Below are positions 1-7,488 of a stretch of DNA of 64,000 nt, in pieces (position 1 is the stretch's first letter; each line of letters begins with the position of its first letter). This stretch comes from an uncultured Clostridia bacterium (lineage in GTDB: Bacteria > Bacillota > Clostridia > Oscillospirales > CAG-272). A program made the position numbers and the translations under genes. Location of the stretch: NCBI GenBank assembly GCA_944392615.1, contig CALXXF010000008.1, forward strand, positions 1-64,000, given 5' to 3'. Below the pieces are notes generated by a model that did not search any database, was not told the origin of the DNA, and worked only from the letters and a program-made list of their open reading frames with translations.

Positions 1-107
1 TCTGCAAAATATGCGGATACGTTTACGAGGGCGACACGCTTCCCGACGACTTCACATGCCCTTTGTGCGGGGTCGGTGCGGATATGTTTGAACAGCAACC
101 AGACTGA
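1..107 (+). CDS. Rubredoxin-type iron-binding domain, C-terminal fragment
   Basis: The reading frame is open from the left edge to TGA at 105-107, giving the last 34 residues of a protein. Two CxxC-type knuckles are visible (CKIC followed by GYVYEG, and CPLC followed by GVGADMFE), the mononuclear Fe(SCys)4 site of rubredoxins. Rubredoxins pass electrons to superoxide reductase, rubrerythrin and similar oxygen-defence enzymes in the cytoplasm of anaerobes. The superoxide reductase gene begins 87 bases downstream on the same strand, so co-transcription and partnership are likely. Because the start lies outside the window, this could be a free rubredoxin or the C-terminal domain of a rubrerythrin or flavoprotein. 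Confidence 0.85.
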   Translation, partial: CKICGYVYEGDTLPDDFTCPLCGVGADMFEQQPD

Positions 108-194
108 TAATGCTGACCGTCCGTATGAGACAACTGTGATAATACTGTCGATACGGTGTCATATAATAACAATTTGAAAGGATGGTATGATATT

Positions 195-572
195 GTGAAA
201 TTTTACAAATGCGCCACATGCGGAAACATCATAGCGTATGCGGAAAATCCCAAGGGAGTCCCGGTATTTTGCTGCGGAAAGAAAATGGAAGAGATTGTTC
301 CGAACACAGTTGAGGCGTCTTCTGAGAAGCATCTTCCTGTACTTGTTTCAAACGAAGGAGGCATAGTTACTGTTAGCGTCGGCTCCGCTCCTCATCCTAT
401 GACACAGGAGCACAGCATCAGATGGGTAGCTCTTGAGACGAAGCAGGGCAACCAGAGAAAGGAACTCACCGGAACAGAACCTACTGTTTCCTTTGCTATG
501 ACGCCGGGGGACGAACCTGTTGCGGCATACGCATATTGCAACCTTCACGGACTCTGGAAGACAGAATTCTGA
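195..572 (+). CDS. dfx: Desulfoferrodoxin (two-iron superoxide reductase)
   Basis: Reduces superoxide to hydrogen peroxide without releasing oxygen, using electrons from rubredoxin; cytoplasmic. The 125-residue product has the usual two-domain layout. The N-terminal desulforedoxin domain has Cys6, Cys9 and the Cys26-Cys27 pair for center I. The C-terminal domain has the EKH motif (44-46), PHP with His67, His73 and the CNLH motif with Cys115 and His118, which form the catalytic center II. I chose GTG 195 because an AAAGGAT ribosome-binding site lies about 10 bases upstream and it gives the normal length; an upstream ATG at 156 would add a tail unlike the family. All expected iron ligands are present. 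It follows the rubredoxin-type gene. Confidence 0.95.
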   Translation: MKFYKCATCGNIIAYAENPKGVPVFCCGKKMEEIVPNTVEASSEKHLPVLVSNEGGIVTVSVGSAPHPMTQEHSIRWVALETKQGNQRKELTGTEPTVSFAMTPGDEPVAAYAYCNLHGLWKTEF

Positions 573-619
573 TTTTTTTGTTAAATTCACGATTAAATAA
601 AGACAGACACATAGCCACG

Positions 620-664
620 AAGCGGCGTCTCAGTGATAAATTTCAGGTCACCGAGGCGCCGTTT
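620..664 (+). terminator. Probable terminator after superoxide reductase
   Basis: A GC-rich hairpin with arms around 623-636 and 648-661 (two mismatches), followed by a T-rich run, 50 bases after the stop. The rest of the 423-base gap from 573 to 995 is AT-rich and shows no gene apart from the promoter and stem-loop listed next. Confidence 0.5.
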
Positions 665-943
665 CGGTTGTATTTTATTAAACTGTTCCTCCGATTCTGC
701 TGACATAAAGACATTGACATAAACTTGGTGTATTGAATTCTTGTCTGAATATTTTAACGTTTGAAAATGTTATCGGACGTTTAACCATAAAAGAGTTTAT
801 ATCAATAGCTCTCAGGTTTAAAATCAGTGCTGAAAAACCATTTTTAACTAAATTTTCCTCATTATTTTTTGTGTTCCAAAAAAATTAATGTATTATGGCG
901 ATTTTTGTGAAATAATACTCTTTTAATTGATTTTAAAATATGG

Positions 944-977
944 TATAATCAAAGAATCCATACTGCATGGATTCTTT
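944..977 (+). promoter_or_regulatory. TATAAT box and perfect stem-loop before the ATPase gene
   Basis: A TATAAT at 944-949 (no convincing -35 at 17 bp) is followed by a perfect 11-bp inverted repeat, 951-961 and 967-977, with a five-base loop. The ribosome-binding site AAGGAGGTG begins at 982, five bases after the stem. The repeat could be a 5'-end mRNA structure or an operator overlapping the transcription start. Confidence 0.5.
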
Positions 978-995
978 TGATAAGGAGGTGTCTGG

Positions 996-1664
996 TTGAT
1001 ATCTGATAAGATAGGCGGACTCAATAAGATAATAATAGTTTGCGGACACTATGGCTCAGGAAAGACAAATATTGCCGTCAACCTTGCGTATGCTATCAGA
1101 AAATCCGGAAAAAAGACGGTGCTTGCAGATCTTGATATTGTAAATCCATATTTCAGAGCGGCGGATAACAGAGAATTTCTTGAAGAAGCTGGCGTGCGCT
1201 GTCTTATTCCCATGTATGCCAATTCAAATGTCGATATTCCCTGCCTGCCTCCGGAAATATATTCGGTTTTCTCAGGAGATGAATATGCAATACTCGACGT
1301 CGGTGGAGATAAAGAAGGCGCAACTGCTCTTGGAATATACCGTGAAGAAATACTGAGATGCGGATACAGCATGCTCGGAGTTTGCAATATGTACCGTCCG
1401 CTTACGTCAATTCCTGAAGATGCGATAGATAATCTTGCCCAAATAGAGGCACACTGCTCAATACCGTTTACGCATATCGTCAACAACAGCAACCTTGCGG
1501 ATCTGACAACCGAAAAGACTGTTTATGATTCTTTTGAATATGCGGAAACTATATGCAAAAAATCCGGGCTTCCGTTGCTGTTTACATCAGTATGTGATGA
1601 CGTGCCTCTTATGTCGGAAGAGGGTATTTTCAGGATAAAAAACATAACAAAGCGACTTTACTGA
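996..1664 (+). CDS. MinD/ParA-like P-loop ATPase beside the KOR operon
   Basis: A 222-residue P-loop ATPase of the SIMIBI (MinD/ParA/CobB) type. A Walker A motif, GHYGSGKTN, is at residues 17-25; a deviant Asp-rich loop (LADLDIVNPYF) follows a classic ParA-like switch region, and YAILDVGG is the likely Walker B/switch. The TTG start at 996 is supported by a strong AAGGAGGTG six bases upstream. It lies 115 bases ahead of the ferredoxin subunit of a 2-oxoacid:ferredoxin oxidoreductase on the same strand. Such neighbours sometimes act in cofactor or FeS assembly, but its substrate is not shown by the sequence. It has no DNA-partitioning partner here, so a chromosome-segregation role is unlikely. 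Confidence 0.75.
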   Translation: MISDKIGGLNKIIIVCGHYGSGKTNIAVNLAYAIRKSGKKTVLADLDIVNPYFRAADNREFLEEAGVRCLIPMYANSNVDIPCLPPEIYSVFSGDEYAILDVGGDKEGATALGIYREEILRCGYSMLGVCNMYRPLTSIPEDAIDNLAQIEAHCSIPFTHIVNNSNLADLTTEKTVYDSFEYAETICKKSGLPLLFTSVCDDVPLMSEEGIFRIKNITKRLY

Positions 1665-1779
1665 GGACAGCTTTTTTCGTTAGAAAATGCAACGCGGTAG
1701 CTTTTTTCCGCATTTCTTTCAATGTGAATATACCGTAACATACCATCAATAAAGTCAATACATAAAGAAAGGAACGACT

Positions 1780-1992
1780 ATGAACAGAGTTACTGTAAGT
1801 GTCGATACCTGCAAGGGCTGCGGACTCTGCACTACGGCGTGCCCGCAGAAAATACTTGTTCTGGCACACAACAAGCTGAATGCCAAGGGATATCATCCCG
1901 TAGAGGTTACAGACATGACAAAATGCAAGGGATGCGCACTCTGCGCACTCATGTGCCCCGATGTCGCCCTGAAAGTCGAAAAGGAGGTATGA
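1780..1992 (+). CDS. korD: 2-oxoacid:ferredoxin oxidoreductase, ferredoxin (delta) subunit
   Basis: A 70-residue 2[4Fe-4S] ferredoxin with two complete CxxCxxCxxxCP clusters, CKGCGLCTTACP near residue 11 and CKGCALCALMCP near residue 48. It carries electrons from the thiamine-diphosphate site to free ferredoxin in the 2-oxoglutarate/2-oxoisovalerate oxidoreductase complex. It is the first gene of a four-gene operon, four bases ahead of the alpha subunit gene, with AAAGGAA before the ATG. Homologous operons are named kor or vor; the symbol is by operon type, and substrate choice is not settled by sequence. Confidence 0.92.
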   Translation: MNRVTVSVDTCKGCGLCTTACPQKILVLAHNKLNAKGYHPVEVTDMTKCKGCALCALMCPDVALKVEKEV

Positions 1993-1996
1993 GGAT

Positions 1997-3058
1997 ATGG
2001 CAAAGGTACTCATGAAAGGCAATGAAGCCATAGCTGAGGCGGCAATACGCTCAGGATGCCGTCACTATTTCGGATATCCGATAACCCCACAGACTGAGAT
2101 CGCAGAATATATGGCAAAGAGAATGCCTAAAATAGGCGGTCTTTGTCTTCAGGCAGAGAGCGAGATCGCAGCCATAAATATGGTGCTCGGCGCCTCCAGC
2201 GCCGGCGTTCGTGTCATGACGTCCTCTTCCTCTCCCGGCATATCACTCAAGAGCGAGGGCATATCCTACATGGTCGGAAGCGACCTTCCCTGCCTCATAC
2301 TCAACGTACAGAGAGGCGGTCCCGGTCTTGGAGGAATCCAGCCGGCTCAAAGCGATTATTATCAGGCAACCAAAGCCAACGGCCATGGAGACCTTCATCT
2401 GATCGTGCTTGCTCCGAACAGCATACAGGAGGCGGCAGACTGCACATCGCTCGCCTTTGATCTCGGAGATAAGTATCGCGTTCCTGTAATGATACTTGCC
2501 GACGGTGCTCTCGGACAGATGATGGAGCCTGTCGAGTTTTCCGGGAACGAAAAAACGGAACTTCCGGAAAAGCCCTGGGCTACGACCGGAACGGGAATGA
2601 AGAGAAAGAAAAACATAATCAATTCCTTGTATATGCAGCCTGACGAGCTTGAGTCATCTATAAATGAGAGATTCAAGAGATATGATGTTATAGAGAAGAA
2701 TGAAGTCAGGTACGAGTCATATCTGGCTGAGGATGCTGATATTATACTTGTCTGCTACGGAATAACAAGCAGAATATGCAAGACGGCAGTGGGAATGGCG
2801 CGTAAGGAAGGCATTAAAGCGGGTATAATAAGACCCATAACGCTGTGGCCGTATCCAAAGGAAGCTCTTGCAAAGGCTGCCGAAACAGCCTCTGAATTTC
2901 TCGTTGTAGAGTTGAATAAAGGTCAGATGACATCTGATGTCAAGCTTGCTATCGAATGCTCAAGACCGGTGTCATTTTACGGAAGGACCGGCGGAGTGAT
3001 GCCGACTCCTGAGGAAATTCTTGAACAGATTCGTATGATAGGAGGCAGAATAAAATGA
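1997..3058 (+). CDS. korA: 2-oxoacid:ferredoxin oxidoreductase, alpha subunit
   Basis: The 353-residue alpha subunit (pyrimidine-binding and transketolase C-like domains) of a 2-oxoacid:ferredoxin oxidoreductase. Diagnostic stretches are the N-terminal GNEAIAEAAIRSGCRHYFGYPITPQTE, shown here only as its core GYPITPQTE near residue 26, the loop SSSSPGISLKSEG and the RGGPGLGG segment. The complex oxidatively decarboxylates a 2-oxoacid to acyl-CoA and reduces ferredoxin, or runs in reverse for amino-acid carbon skeletons in anaerobes. It overlaps the beta-subunit gene by four bases (ATGA), so translation is coupled. Many clostridial relatives are annotated VorB (2-oxoisovalerate), so the substrate remains open. 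Confidence 0.93.
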   Translation: MAKVLMKGNEAIAEAAIRSGCRHYFGYPITPQTEIAEYMAKRMPKIGGLCLQAESEIAAINMVLGASSAGVRVMTSSSSPGISLKSEGISYMVGSDLPCLILNVQRGGPGLGGIQPAQSDYYQATKANGHGDLHLIVLAPNSIQEAADCTSLAFDLGDKYRVPVMILADGALGQMMEPVEFSGNEKTELPEKPWATTGTGMKRKKNIINSLYMQPDELESSINERFKRYDVIEKNEVRYESYLAEDADIILVCYGITSRICKTAVGMARKEGIKAGIIRPITLWPYPKEALAKAAETASEFLVVELNKGQMTSDVKLAIECSRPVSFYGRTGGVMPTPEEILEQIRMIGGRIK

Positions 3059-3816
3059 GTAAAACTGTTTTTGACAGGCCGCACTCTTTATCTCCCGTAC
3101 CGTTCCACTATTGTCCCGGATGTACACACGGAATAGTTCACCGTCTTGTTGCTGAAGTGATAGATGAACTCGGTATCGAAGGCAGGACAGTAGGAATAGC
3201 TCCTGTCGGGTGCTCGGTTTTCGCATATAACTATTTTGAATGTGACATGATAGAGGCTCCGCACGGCAGAGCTCCTGCCGTTGCAACAGGAGTTAAGCGT
3301 TCTCGTCCGGAAAATGTCGTGTTTACATATCAGGGAGACGGGGACCTCGCTGCTATAGGTACCGCCGAAACGGTTCACTCTGCAACACGCGGGGAAAATA
3401 TAACCATAATATTCATAAATAACGCCATATACGGTATGACCGGAGGACAGATGGCGCCTACCACAATACTTGGTCAGGTTACAACAACGACTCCGTATGG
3501 GAGACAGGCCGCTGTGCAGGGATGTCCGGTACATGTCTGCGAGATGCTCTCAACGCTTGACGGAACCGCATATGCAGAGAGAGTCTCGGTAGATACTCCC
3601 AAGAATATAATTGCCGCTAAGAAGGCTATAAAAAAAGCGTTTACAAATCAGATAGAGAAAAAGGGATTTTCCATTGTAGAGGTGCTTTCGACATGTCCTA
3701 CGAACTGGGGACTTTCCCCTGCCGATGCTCTCGAATGGCTGAGAAAGAACATGATGCCGGTGTATCCTCTCGGAGTTTACAAGGATGTAGACAACGTACA
3801 TAAGGAGGAAAACTGA
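3055..3816 (+). CDS. korB: 2-oxoacid:ferredoxin oxidoreductase, beta (TPP) subunit
   Basis: The 253-residue thiamine-diphosphate-binding beta subunit. It has the N-terminal FHYCPGCTHG motif (about residues 17-26), then the TPP/Mg signature GDGDLAAIG followed by the NN in FINNAIYGMTGGQ. The CPGC motif and YGMTGGQ are typical of the Kor/Vor family. It starts inside the alpha gene stop (ATGA overlap) and ends one base before the gamma-subunit ATG, so the order delta-alpha-beta-gamma is fully compact. Cytoplasmic. Confidence 0.93.
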   Translation: MSKTVFDRPHSLSPVPFHYCPGCTHGIVHRLVAEVIDELGIEGRTVGIAPVGCSVFAYNYFECDMIEAPHGRAPAVATGVKRSRPENVVFTYQGDGDLAAIGTAETVHSATRGENITIIFINNAIYGMTGGQMAPTTILGQVTTTTPYGRQAAVQGCPVHVCEMLSTLDGTAYAERVSVDTPKNIIAAKKAIKKAFTNQIEKKGFSIVEVLSTCPTNWGLSPADALEWLRKNMMPVYPLGVYKDVDNVHKEEN

Positions 3817-3817
3817 T

Positions 3818-4357
3818 ATGACGACAAAAATACTCATCGCCGGATTCGGAGGACAGGGTGTGCTTTTTGCAGGCAAACAGATCGCCAAAATGGGAATGGA
3901 TGCCGGGATGAAGGTGTCGTGGCTTCCTTCATATGGCCCTGAAATGCGTGGCGGAACGGCAAACTGCAGTGTAATAGTATCTGATGAGGAGATAGGATCT
4001 CCGATAGTAAACACACCTGATATCCTGTTTTCCTTCAATATTCAGTCTTTTGATAAATTTGAAAAGAGCATAAAAGCAGGCGGAATTCTCTTTGCCGACA
4101 GCTCTCTTATATCAAAAAAGAGTACAAGAGCAGACATAAAATGTGTTTATGTACCCGCAACAGAGCTTGCTTCTGAGAACGAGCTTACGGGAGGCGCCAA
4201 TGTCATAATGCTCGGAAAATTCATTAAGGAAACAGGATTGTTTGCCAAAGATGAGTTTATAGAGCATATGGTGTCTTCTATCCCTTCAAATAAAGCAAAG
4301 CTTATTGAAAATAACAAGAAAGCTTTCTCAATAGGCTACAACTACGAGGAGAACTGA
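3818..4357 (+). CDS. korC: 2-oxoacid:ferredoxin oxidoreductase, gamma subunit
   Basis: The 179-residue gamma subunit, recognisable by the N-terminal IAGFGGQGVLFAGK motif and by PSYGPEMRGGTANC, which are hallmarks of this family. It binds coenzyme A near the active site in structurally known relatives. It is the last gene of the operon, with ribosome-binding site AAGGAGG overlapping the end of korB, and is followed 63 bases later by a strong terminator. Length and motifs are intact. Confidence 0.93.
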   Translation: MTTKILIAGFGGQGVLFAGKQIAKMGMDAGMKVSWLPSYGPEMRGGTANCSVIVSDEEIGSPIVNTPDILFSFNIQSFDKFEKSIKAGGILFADSSLISKKSTRADIKCVYVPATELASENELTGGANVIMLGKFIKETGLFAKDEFIEHMVSSIPSNKAKLIENNKKAFSIGYNYEEN

Positions 4358-4420
4358 GATCTCAACTGAATTGGTGAGAAACAAAAAGCGGTAAAGAATG
4401 TATTGTCCATAAATTCAGCT

Positions 4421-4456
4421 GCGCCGGAAGATGGTAAACATCGTCCGGCGCTTTTT
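4421..4456 (+). terminator. Intrinsic terminator of the kor operon
   Basis: An eight-bp perfect GC-rich stem (4421-4428 with 4444-4451), extended inward by GATG/CATC, is followed by five T residues. Confidence 0.9.
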
Positions 4457-4555
4457 CTGCGGAACAAAGTAAAAAACGTGAGTCAGGCTCTGTGTTCTAT
4501 ATATCAAAATATCATATTGACAGTCGTAAAAGACAGAGCCGGGACTATTCAGAAA

Positions 4556-5365
4556 TTATTTTCCGTCGCACCCGCAGGAATATGTCGAAAATTCTTCAGT
4601 CGGAAAGCTCATTTTTGCAAAGAGGGCACACGGATCTTCTTCAGTAGTTTTAGGGCAGACCTTGTCAGGCACGCTGTACTCTGTAGCAGTTATTATAAAC
4701 TGCGCGGGACGCTCTATTCTTATTACAGAGAAATAGCCCAGTGAGACGTAAATGCTCTTGCATCCTCTGTCTGTATTCAGGCTTCCGCTCAATCTGTTAA
4801 TTACACAGGACGGTATCTCCTCCGATGCGCAGCAGCATGAGCAGCAGCAATTCGGTATCTCGTGCTCTGAAACTTTTACAGAAAGTGCTATTGGATCTAC
4901 TACCTCTACAACGACACTCGGCTTGTTGGTCGTCATTATCTCATCTTTTTTGCACATGCAGAAATCGTCATTCTTTTCAGAGCTTCTGAATATGTTGACA
5001 TTTCCTTCTCCTCCGAAGAGTACGACAGTTTTTTCGTTTACAGCAATAGCTTCTATTTCCTGTACTTTGCCCATGCATACGCATATTTCGAGGGTGACCT
5101 TTGTATAAAATCTTATGCTTACCTGATAGAATCCCTTGTTGAATTTTACGGGCTCCGTGCTGATGTCGGTCCAAAGGACCTCGGTTTTTGCCACTCTCAC
5201 AGAGCCGCCTTTATCGATAAGCTCCTGACCGTATTCAGTCAGAATGAGCTTGGTGTCCTCGAAGCAATCCTTATCCTTGCAGCTGTCAAGAATCCTGTAT
5301 GAATCTATGCACACATTTTCGCGTCGTCCGCCGCAATCATGTGTCGTTCCTCTGATGTCAGGCAT
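4556..5365 (-). CDS. Cys-rich conserved protein, probable spore-coat component
   Basis: A 269-residue protein with about 24 Cys residues. The N-terminal segment CIDSYRILDSCKDKDCFED (residues 20-38) resembles a clostridial family of uncharacterised proteins I recognise only by this motif. Near residues 175-183 is the dense cluster NCCCSCCC, and the C-terminus ends SCGCDGK. There is no signal peptide or membrane segment. The many cysteines and a mother-cell-like promoter box 55 bases upstream suggest a disulfide- or metal-linked spore-coat or exosporium protein, but this is inference. Translation begins at an ATG preceded by AAGGAGG. It is monocistronic: the kor terminator and the terminator of the next gene flank it. 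Confidence 0.7.
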   Translation of the reverse strand: MPDIRGTTHDCGGRRENVCIDSYRILDSCKDKDCFEDTKLILTEYGQELIDKGGSVRVAKTEVLWTDISTEPVKFNKGFYQVSIRFYTKVTLEICVCMGKVQEIEAIAVNEKTVVLFGGEGNVNIFRSSEKNDDFCMCKKDEIMTTNKPSVVVEVVDPIALSVKVSEHEIPNCCCSCCCASEEIPSCVINRLSGSLNTDRGCKSIYVSLGYFSVIRIERPAQFIITATEYSVPDKVCPKTTEEDPCALFAKMSFPTEEFSTYSCGCDGK

Positions 5366-5419
5366 TTAGGAATAGCCTCCTTGAAAATAAATCTGGACAG
5401 AAAAGTATCTGCCTGTTTA

Positions 5420-5428
5420 TATTGTATG
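5420..5428 (-). promoter_or_regulatory. Mother-cell-type -10 box (CATACAATA) before the Cys-rich gene
   Basis: On the minus strand the sequence CATACAATA fits both the sigma-E -10 consensus (CATACAnT) and the sigma-K -10 consensus (CATAnnnTA). A -35 region is not clear. No TTGACA/TATAAT promoter is seen in the gap. Confidence 0.45.
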
Positions 5429-5450
5429 CAAAAACAGTTTTATTGACATC

Positions 5451-5502
5451 TTGTAATAAAAAGACAGCACCGCAGATTTTCATTTAAGAAAACCCGCGGC
5501 GC
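5451..5502 (-). terminator. Terminator of the small P-loop gene
   Basis: A hairpin with arms 5467-5481 and 5488-5502 (one mismatch and a small bulge), followed on the minus strand by a T-rich tract (5451-5466). Confidence 0.75.
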
Positions 5503-5542
5503 CGTTTTGCGTTTTTTATGATAACATGTGCAATCCCATGAA

Positions 5543-5965
5543 TTACTGATGCTCGATCACATATTTTTTAAGTCCTTCGGGGAGATCCTCATACTTTATC
5601 GAAGCGGTGAGAACCACATCAACATTGTTCGGCGTTGCCAGAAATCTGTCTATCTCGTCTACAAACTGTGCAAAAAGAGGCACATCGCCGTTGCATATCT
5701 TGAGCGTACCATCTATGAATATATCGGTTATATCATGGTTGCTGGCATAAATTCCGCAAACAAAACCGTAAAGAGAATTACCGGTATTGATATTGTATTC
5801 ATCTACATCGAACAGTCTCACAAAATACTTTATTTCGTGCAGGAGTTTGCGTCCTTTCTCAATGCATACGACAGAGCCGTTGCTCGTTTCCCCGGCGGTG
5901 TTTGCCATATCGATAAGAGTTTTGGTTTTACCGGAGCCCTTGAGCCCGACAATCAATTTAACCAT
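5543..5965 (-). CDS. Small P-loop NTP-binding protein of unknown role
   Basis: A 140-residue protein with a Walker A motif GLKGSGKT at residues 7-14 and a possible Walker B ITDIFIDG near residue 82. It is a single nucleotide-binding domain with no helicase or transporter motifs. Proteins of this type in Clostridia are sometimes labelled PilT-like, but there is no pilus gene nearby and the length is far short of PilT, so I do not adopt that name. ATG start with GAAGGGAGA upstream, its own vegetative promoter and its own terminator, so it is monocistronic. The function is unknown. Confidence 0.7.
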   Translation of the reverse strand: MVKLIVGLKGSGKTKTLIDMANTAGETSNGSVVCIEKGRKLLHEIKYFVRLFDVDEYNINTGNSLYGFVCGIYASNHDITDIFIDGTLKICNGDVPLFAQFVDEIDRFLATPNNVDVVLTASIKYEDLPEGLKKYVIEHQ

Positions 5966-5996
5966 ATCGTTAATCTCCCTTCATGTCTTCGCGTTA

Positions 5997-6025
5997 ATTA
6001 TAATATAAATTGCACTTAAATTCAA
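5997..6025 (-). promoter_or_regulatory. Vegetative promoter of the small P-loop gene
   Basis: On the minus strand, TTGAAT (6020-6025), 17-bp spacer, TATAAT (5997-6002). Confidence 0.8.
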
Positions 6026-6047
6026 TAGTCAAAATAGCTAAATAAGC

Positions 6048-7388
6048 TCAAAGTTTTTTGGCGAGCTCAGCCCTGCGTTTTTCGTTATCTTCACCGGGTT
6101 TTCCAAGCAGTGCAAACATATTCTTCTTGTACTCTTCGACACCCGGCTGATTGAACGGATTGACGCCGAGGATATATCCGGATATTGCGCACGCAAGCTC
6201 GAAGAAATAAACAAGGTATCCGAACTCATATGCGCCGCGTTTTTCAAGTTCAAGTACGATATTGGGAACTCCTCCGTCTGTATGAGCCATTGCCGTTGCT
6301 GTAAATGCGGTCCTGTTGACATAATGAATGTCTTTTCCCGAAATAAAGTTGAGTCCGTCGAGATTGAGCGGGTCATCCGGAATTAATGTTTTATCAGATG
6401 CATTCACAAGGTCTATCACTGTCTCAAACATTATGCGGCTTCCCTGCTGTATGAACTGTCCCAAGGAATGAAGGTCTGTTGTGAAGGTAACTGACGACGG
6501 ATATATTCCCTTGTTATCCTTTCCTTCACTTTCTCCATACAGCTGTTTCCACCACTCCGCAGTCATTGCAAGTGAGCTCTCATATGTAGCGAGTATTTCG
6601 ACGCTCTTTCCCTTTGAAAGAAGTATATTTCTTATGCAGGCATACTTATATGCATCGTTTTCAGACATTTTTTCGCTTGAATACGCGGCTTTGGCGTCAC
6701 TTGCGCCCTTAAGCATATCCAGTATGTCAATACCTGCCACAGCTATTGGAAGCAGACCCACAGGGGTAAGGACGGAGAATCTTCCGCCGACGTCGTCAGG
6801 AACAACAAATGTCTCATATCCGTTTTTGTCGGAAAGCTCCTTCAGCTTGCCCTTTGCTCTGTCTGTTGTTACGAATATTCTGCGTGCAGACTCCTCCTTG
6901 CCGTATTTTTCCTCAAGGAGCTTTCTGAATATTCTGAATGCGATCGCAGGTTCAGTCGTGGTTCCCGATTTGGATATGACGTTTATGCATATGTCCTTTC
7001 CTTCACATATCTTAAGTAGCTCTGCAAGACTTGAGGCCGAAATGTCATTTCCTGAAAAATAGATATCAGGGGTATCTTTTGGAAGAGCGTTGTATCGTGC
7101 GCTCGTACAAAATTCAACTGCGGCGCGTGCTCCAAGGTATGAGCCTCCTATGCCAATCGTAATAAATACGTCGCACATTTTCTTGATTCGTTCAGCTGCC
7201 TTGATTATCCTTTCAACTTCTACGCGGTCATAGTTGTCAGGAAGCTCGGTCCAGCCGAGAAAGTCGCTTCCCTGTCCGCTTCTTGAGCTCAGAAGAGCAT
7301 GTGCCTCTGCAAGTTTTGGAGCAATGTCATTATAATCTGCCTCTGACACAAAACCTTTGAGATATTTGTCGTTGAGTTTAAGAGTCAT
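6048..7388 (-). CDS. pgi: Glucose-6-phosphate isomerase
   Basis: Interconverts glucose 6-phosphate and fructose 6-phosphate in glycolysis and gluconeogenesis; cytoplasmic. The 446-residue product is the shorter type usual in Gram-positives. Visible motifs are [13 protein letters not shown] (sugar-phosphate site), [12 protein letters not shown] (phosphate-binding SIS-like loop) and [14 protein letters not shown], followed by the C-terminal [12 protein letters not shown] segment carrying the active-site region. Start ATG with AAGGAAAG upstream, driven by a clear promoter at 7442-7470. No neighbour shares its pathway directly; ppdK, further along, serves the same carbon route. Confidence 0.97.
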   Translation of the reverse strand: MTLKLNDKYLKGFVSEADYNDIAPKLAEAHALLSSRSGQGSDFLGWTELPDNYDRVEVERIIKAAERIKKMCDVFITIGIGGSYLGARAAVEFCTSARYNALPKDTPDIYFSGNDISASSLAELLKICEGKDICINVISKSGTTTEPAIAFRIFRKLLEEKYGKEESARRIFVTTDRAKGKLKELSDKNGYETFVVPDDVGGRFSVLTPVGLLPIAVAGIDILDMLKGASDAKAAYSSEKMSENDAYKYACIRNILLSKGKSVEILATYESSLAMTAEWWKQLYGESEGKDNKGIYPSSVTFTTDLHSLGQFIQQGSRIMFETVIDLVNASDKTLIPDDPLNLDGLNFISGKDIHYVNRTAFTATAMAHTDGGVPNIVLELEKRGAYEFGYLVYFFELACAISGYILGVNPFNQPGVEEYKKNMFALLGKPGEDNEKRRAELAKKL

Positions 7389-7441
7389 TATTTGTTTTCT
7401 TCCTTTCCTTGAACGGTTTTACACGCCGGTACGTTGTCTAT

Positions 7442-7470
7442 ATTATACTACAAATGTAATTAAATGGCAA
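7442..7470 (-). promoter_or_regulatory. Vegetative promoter of pgi
   Basis: On the minus strand, TTGCCA (7465-7470), 17-bp spacer, TATAAT (7442-7447). Confidence 0.85.
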
Positions 7471-7488
7471 TAGTTTTTCACGCATTTG

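Noticed and set aside
5543-5965. PilT (twitching motility ATPase)
   Set aside because: The protein has 140 residues, a single P-loop and no PilT-specific boxes, and no pilus genes are nearby.
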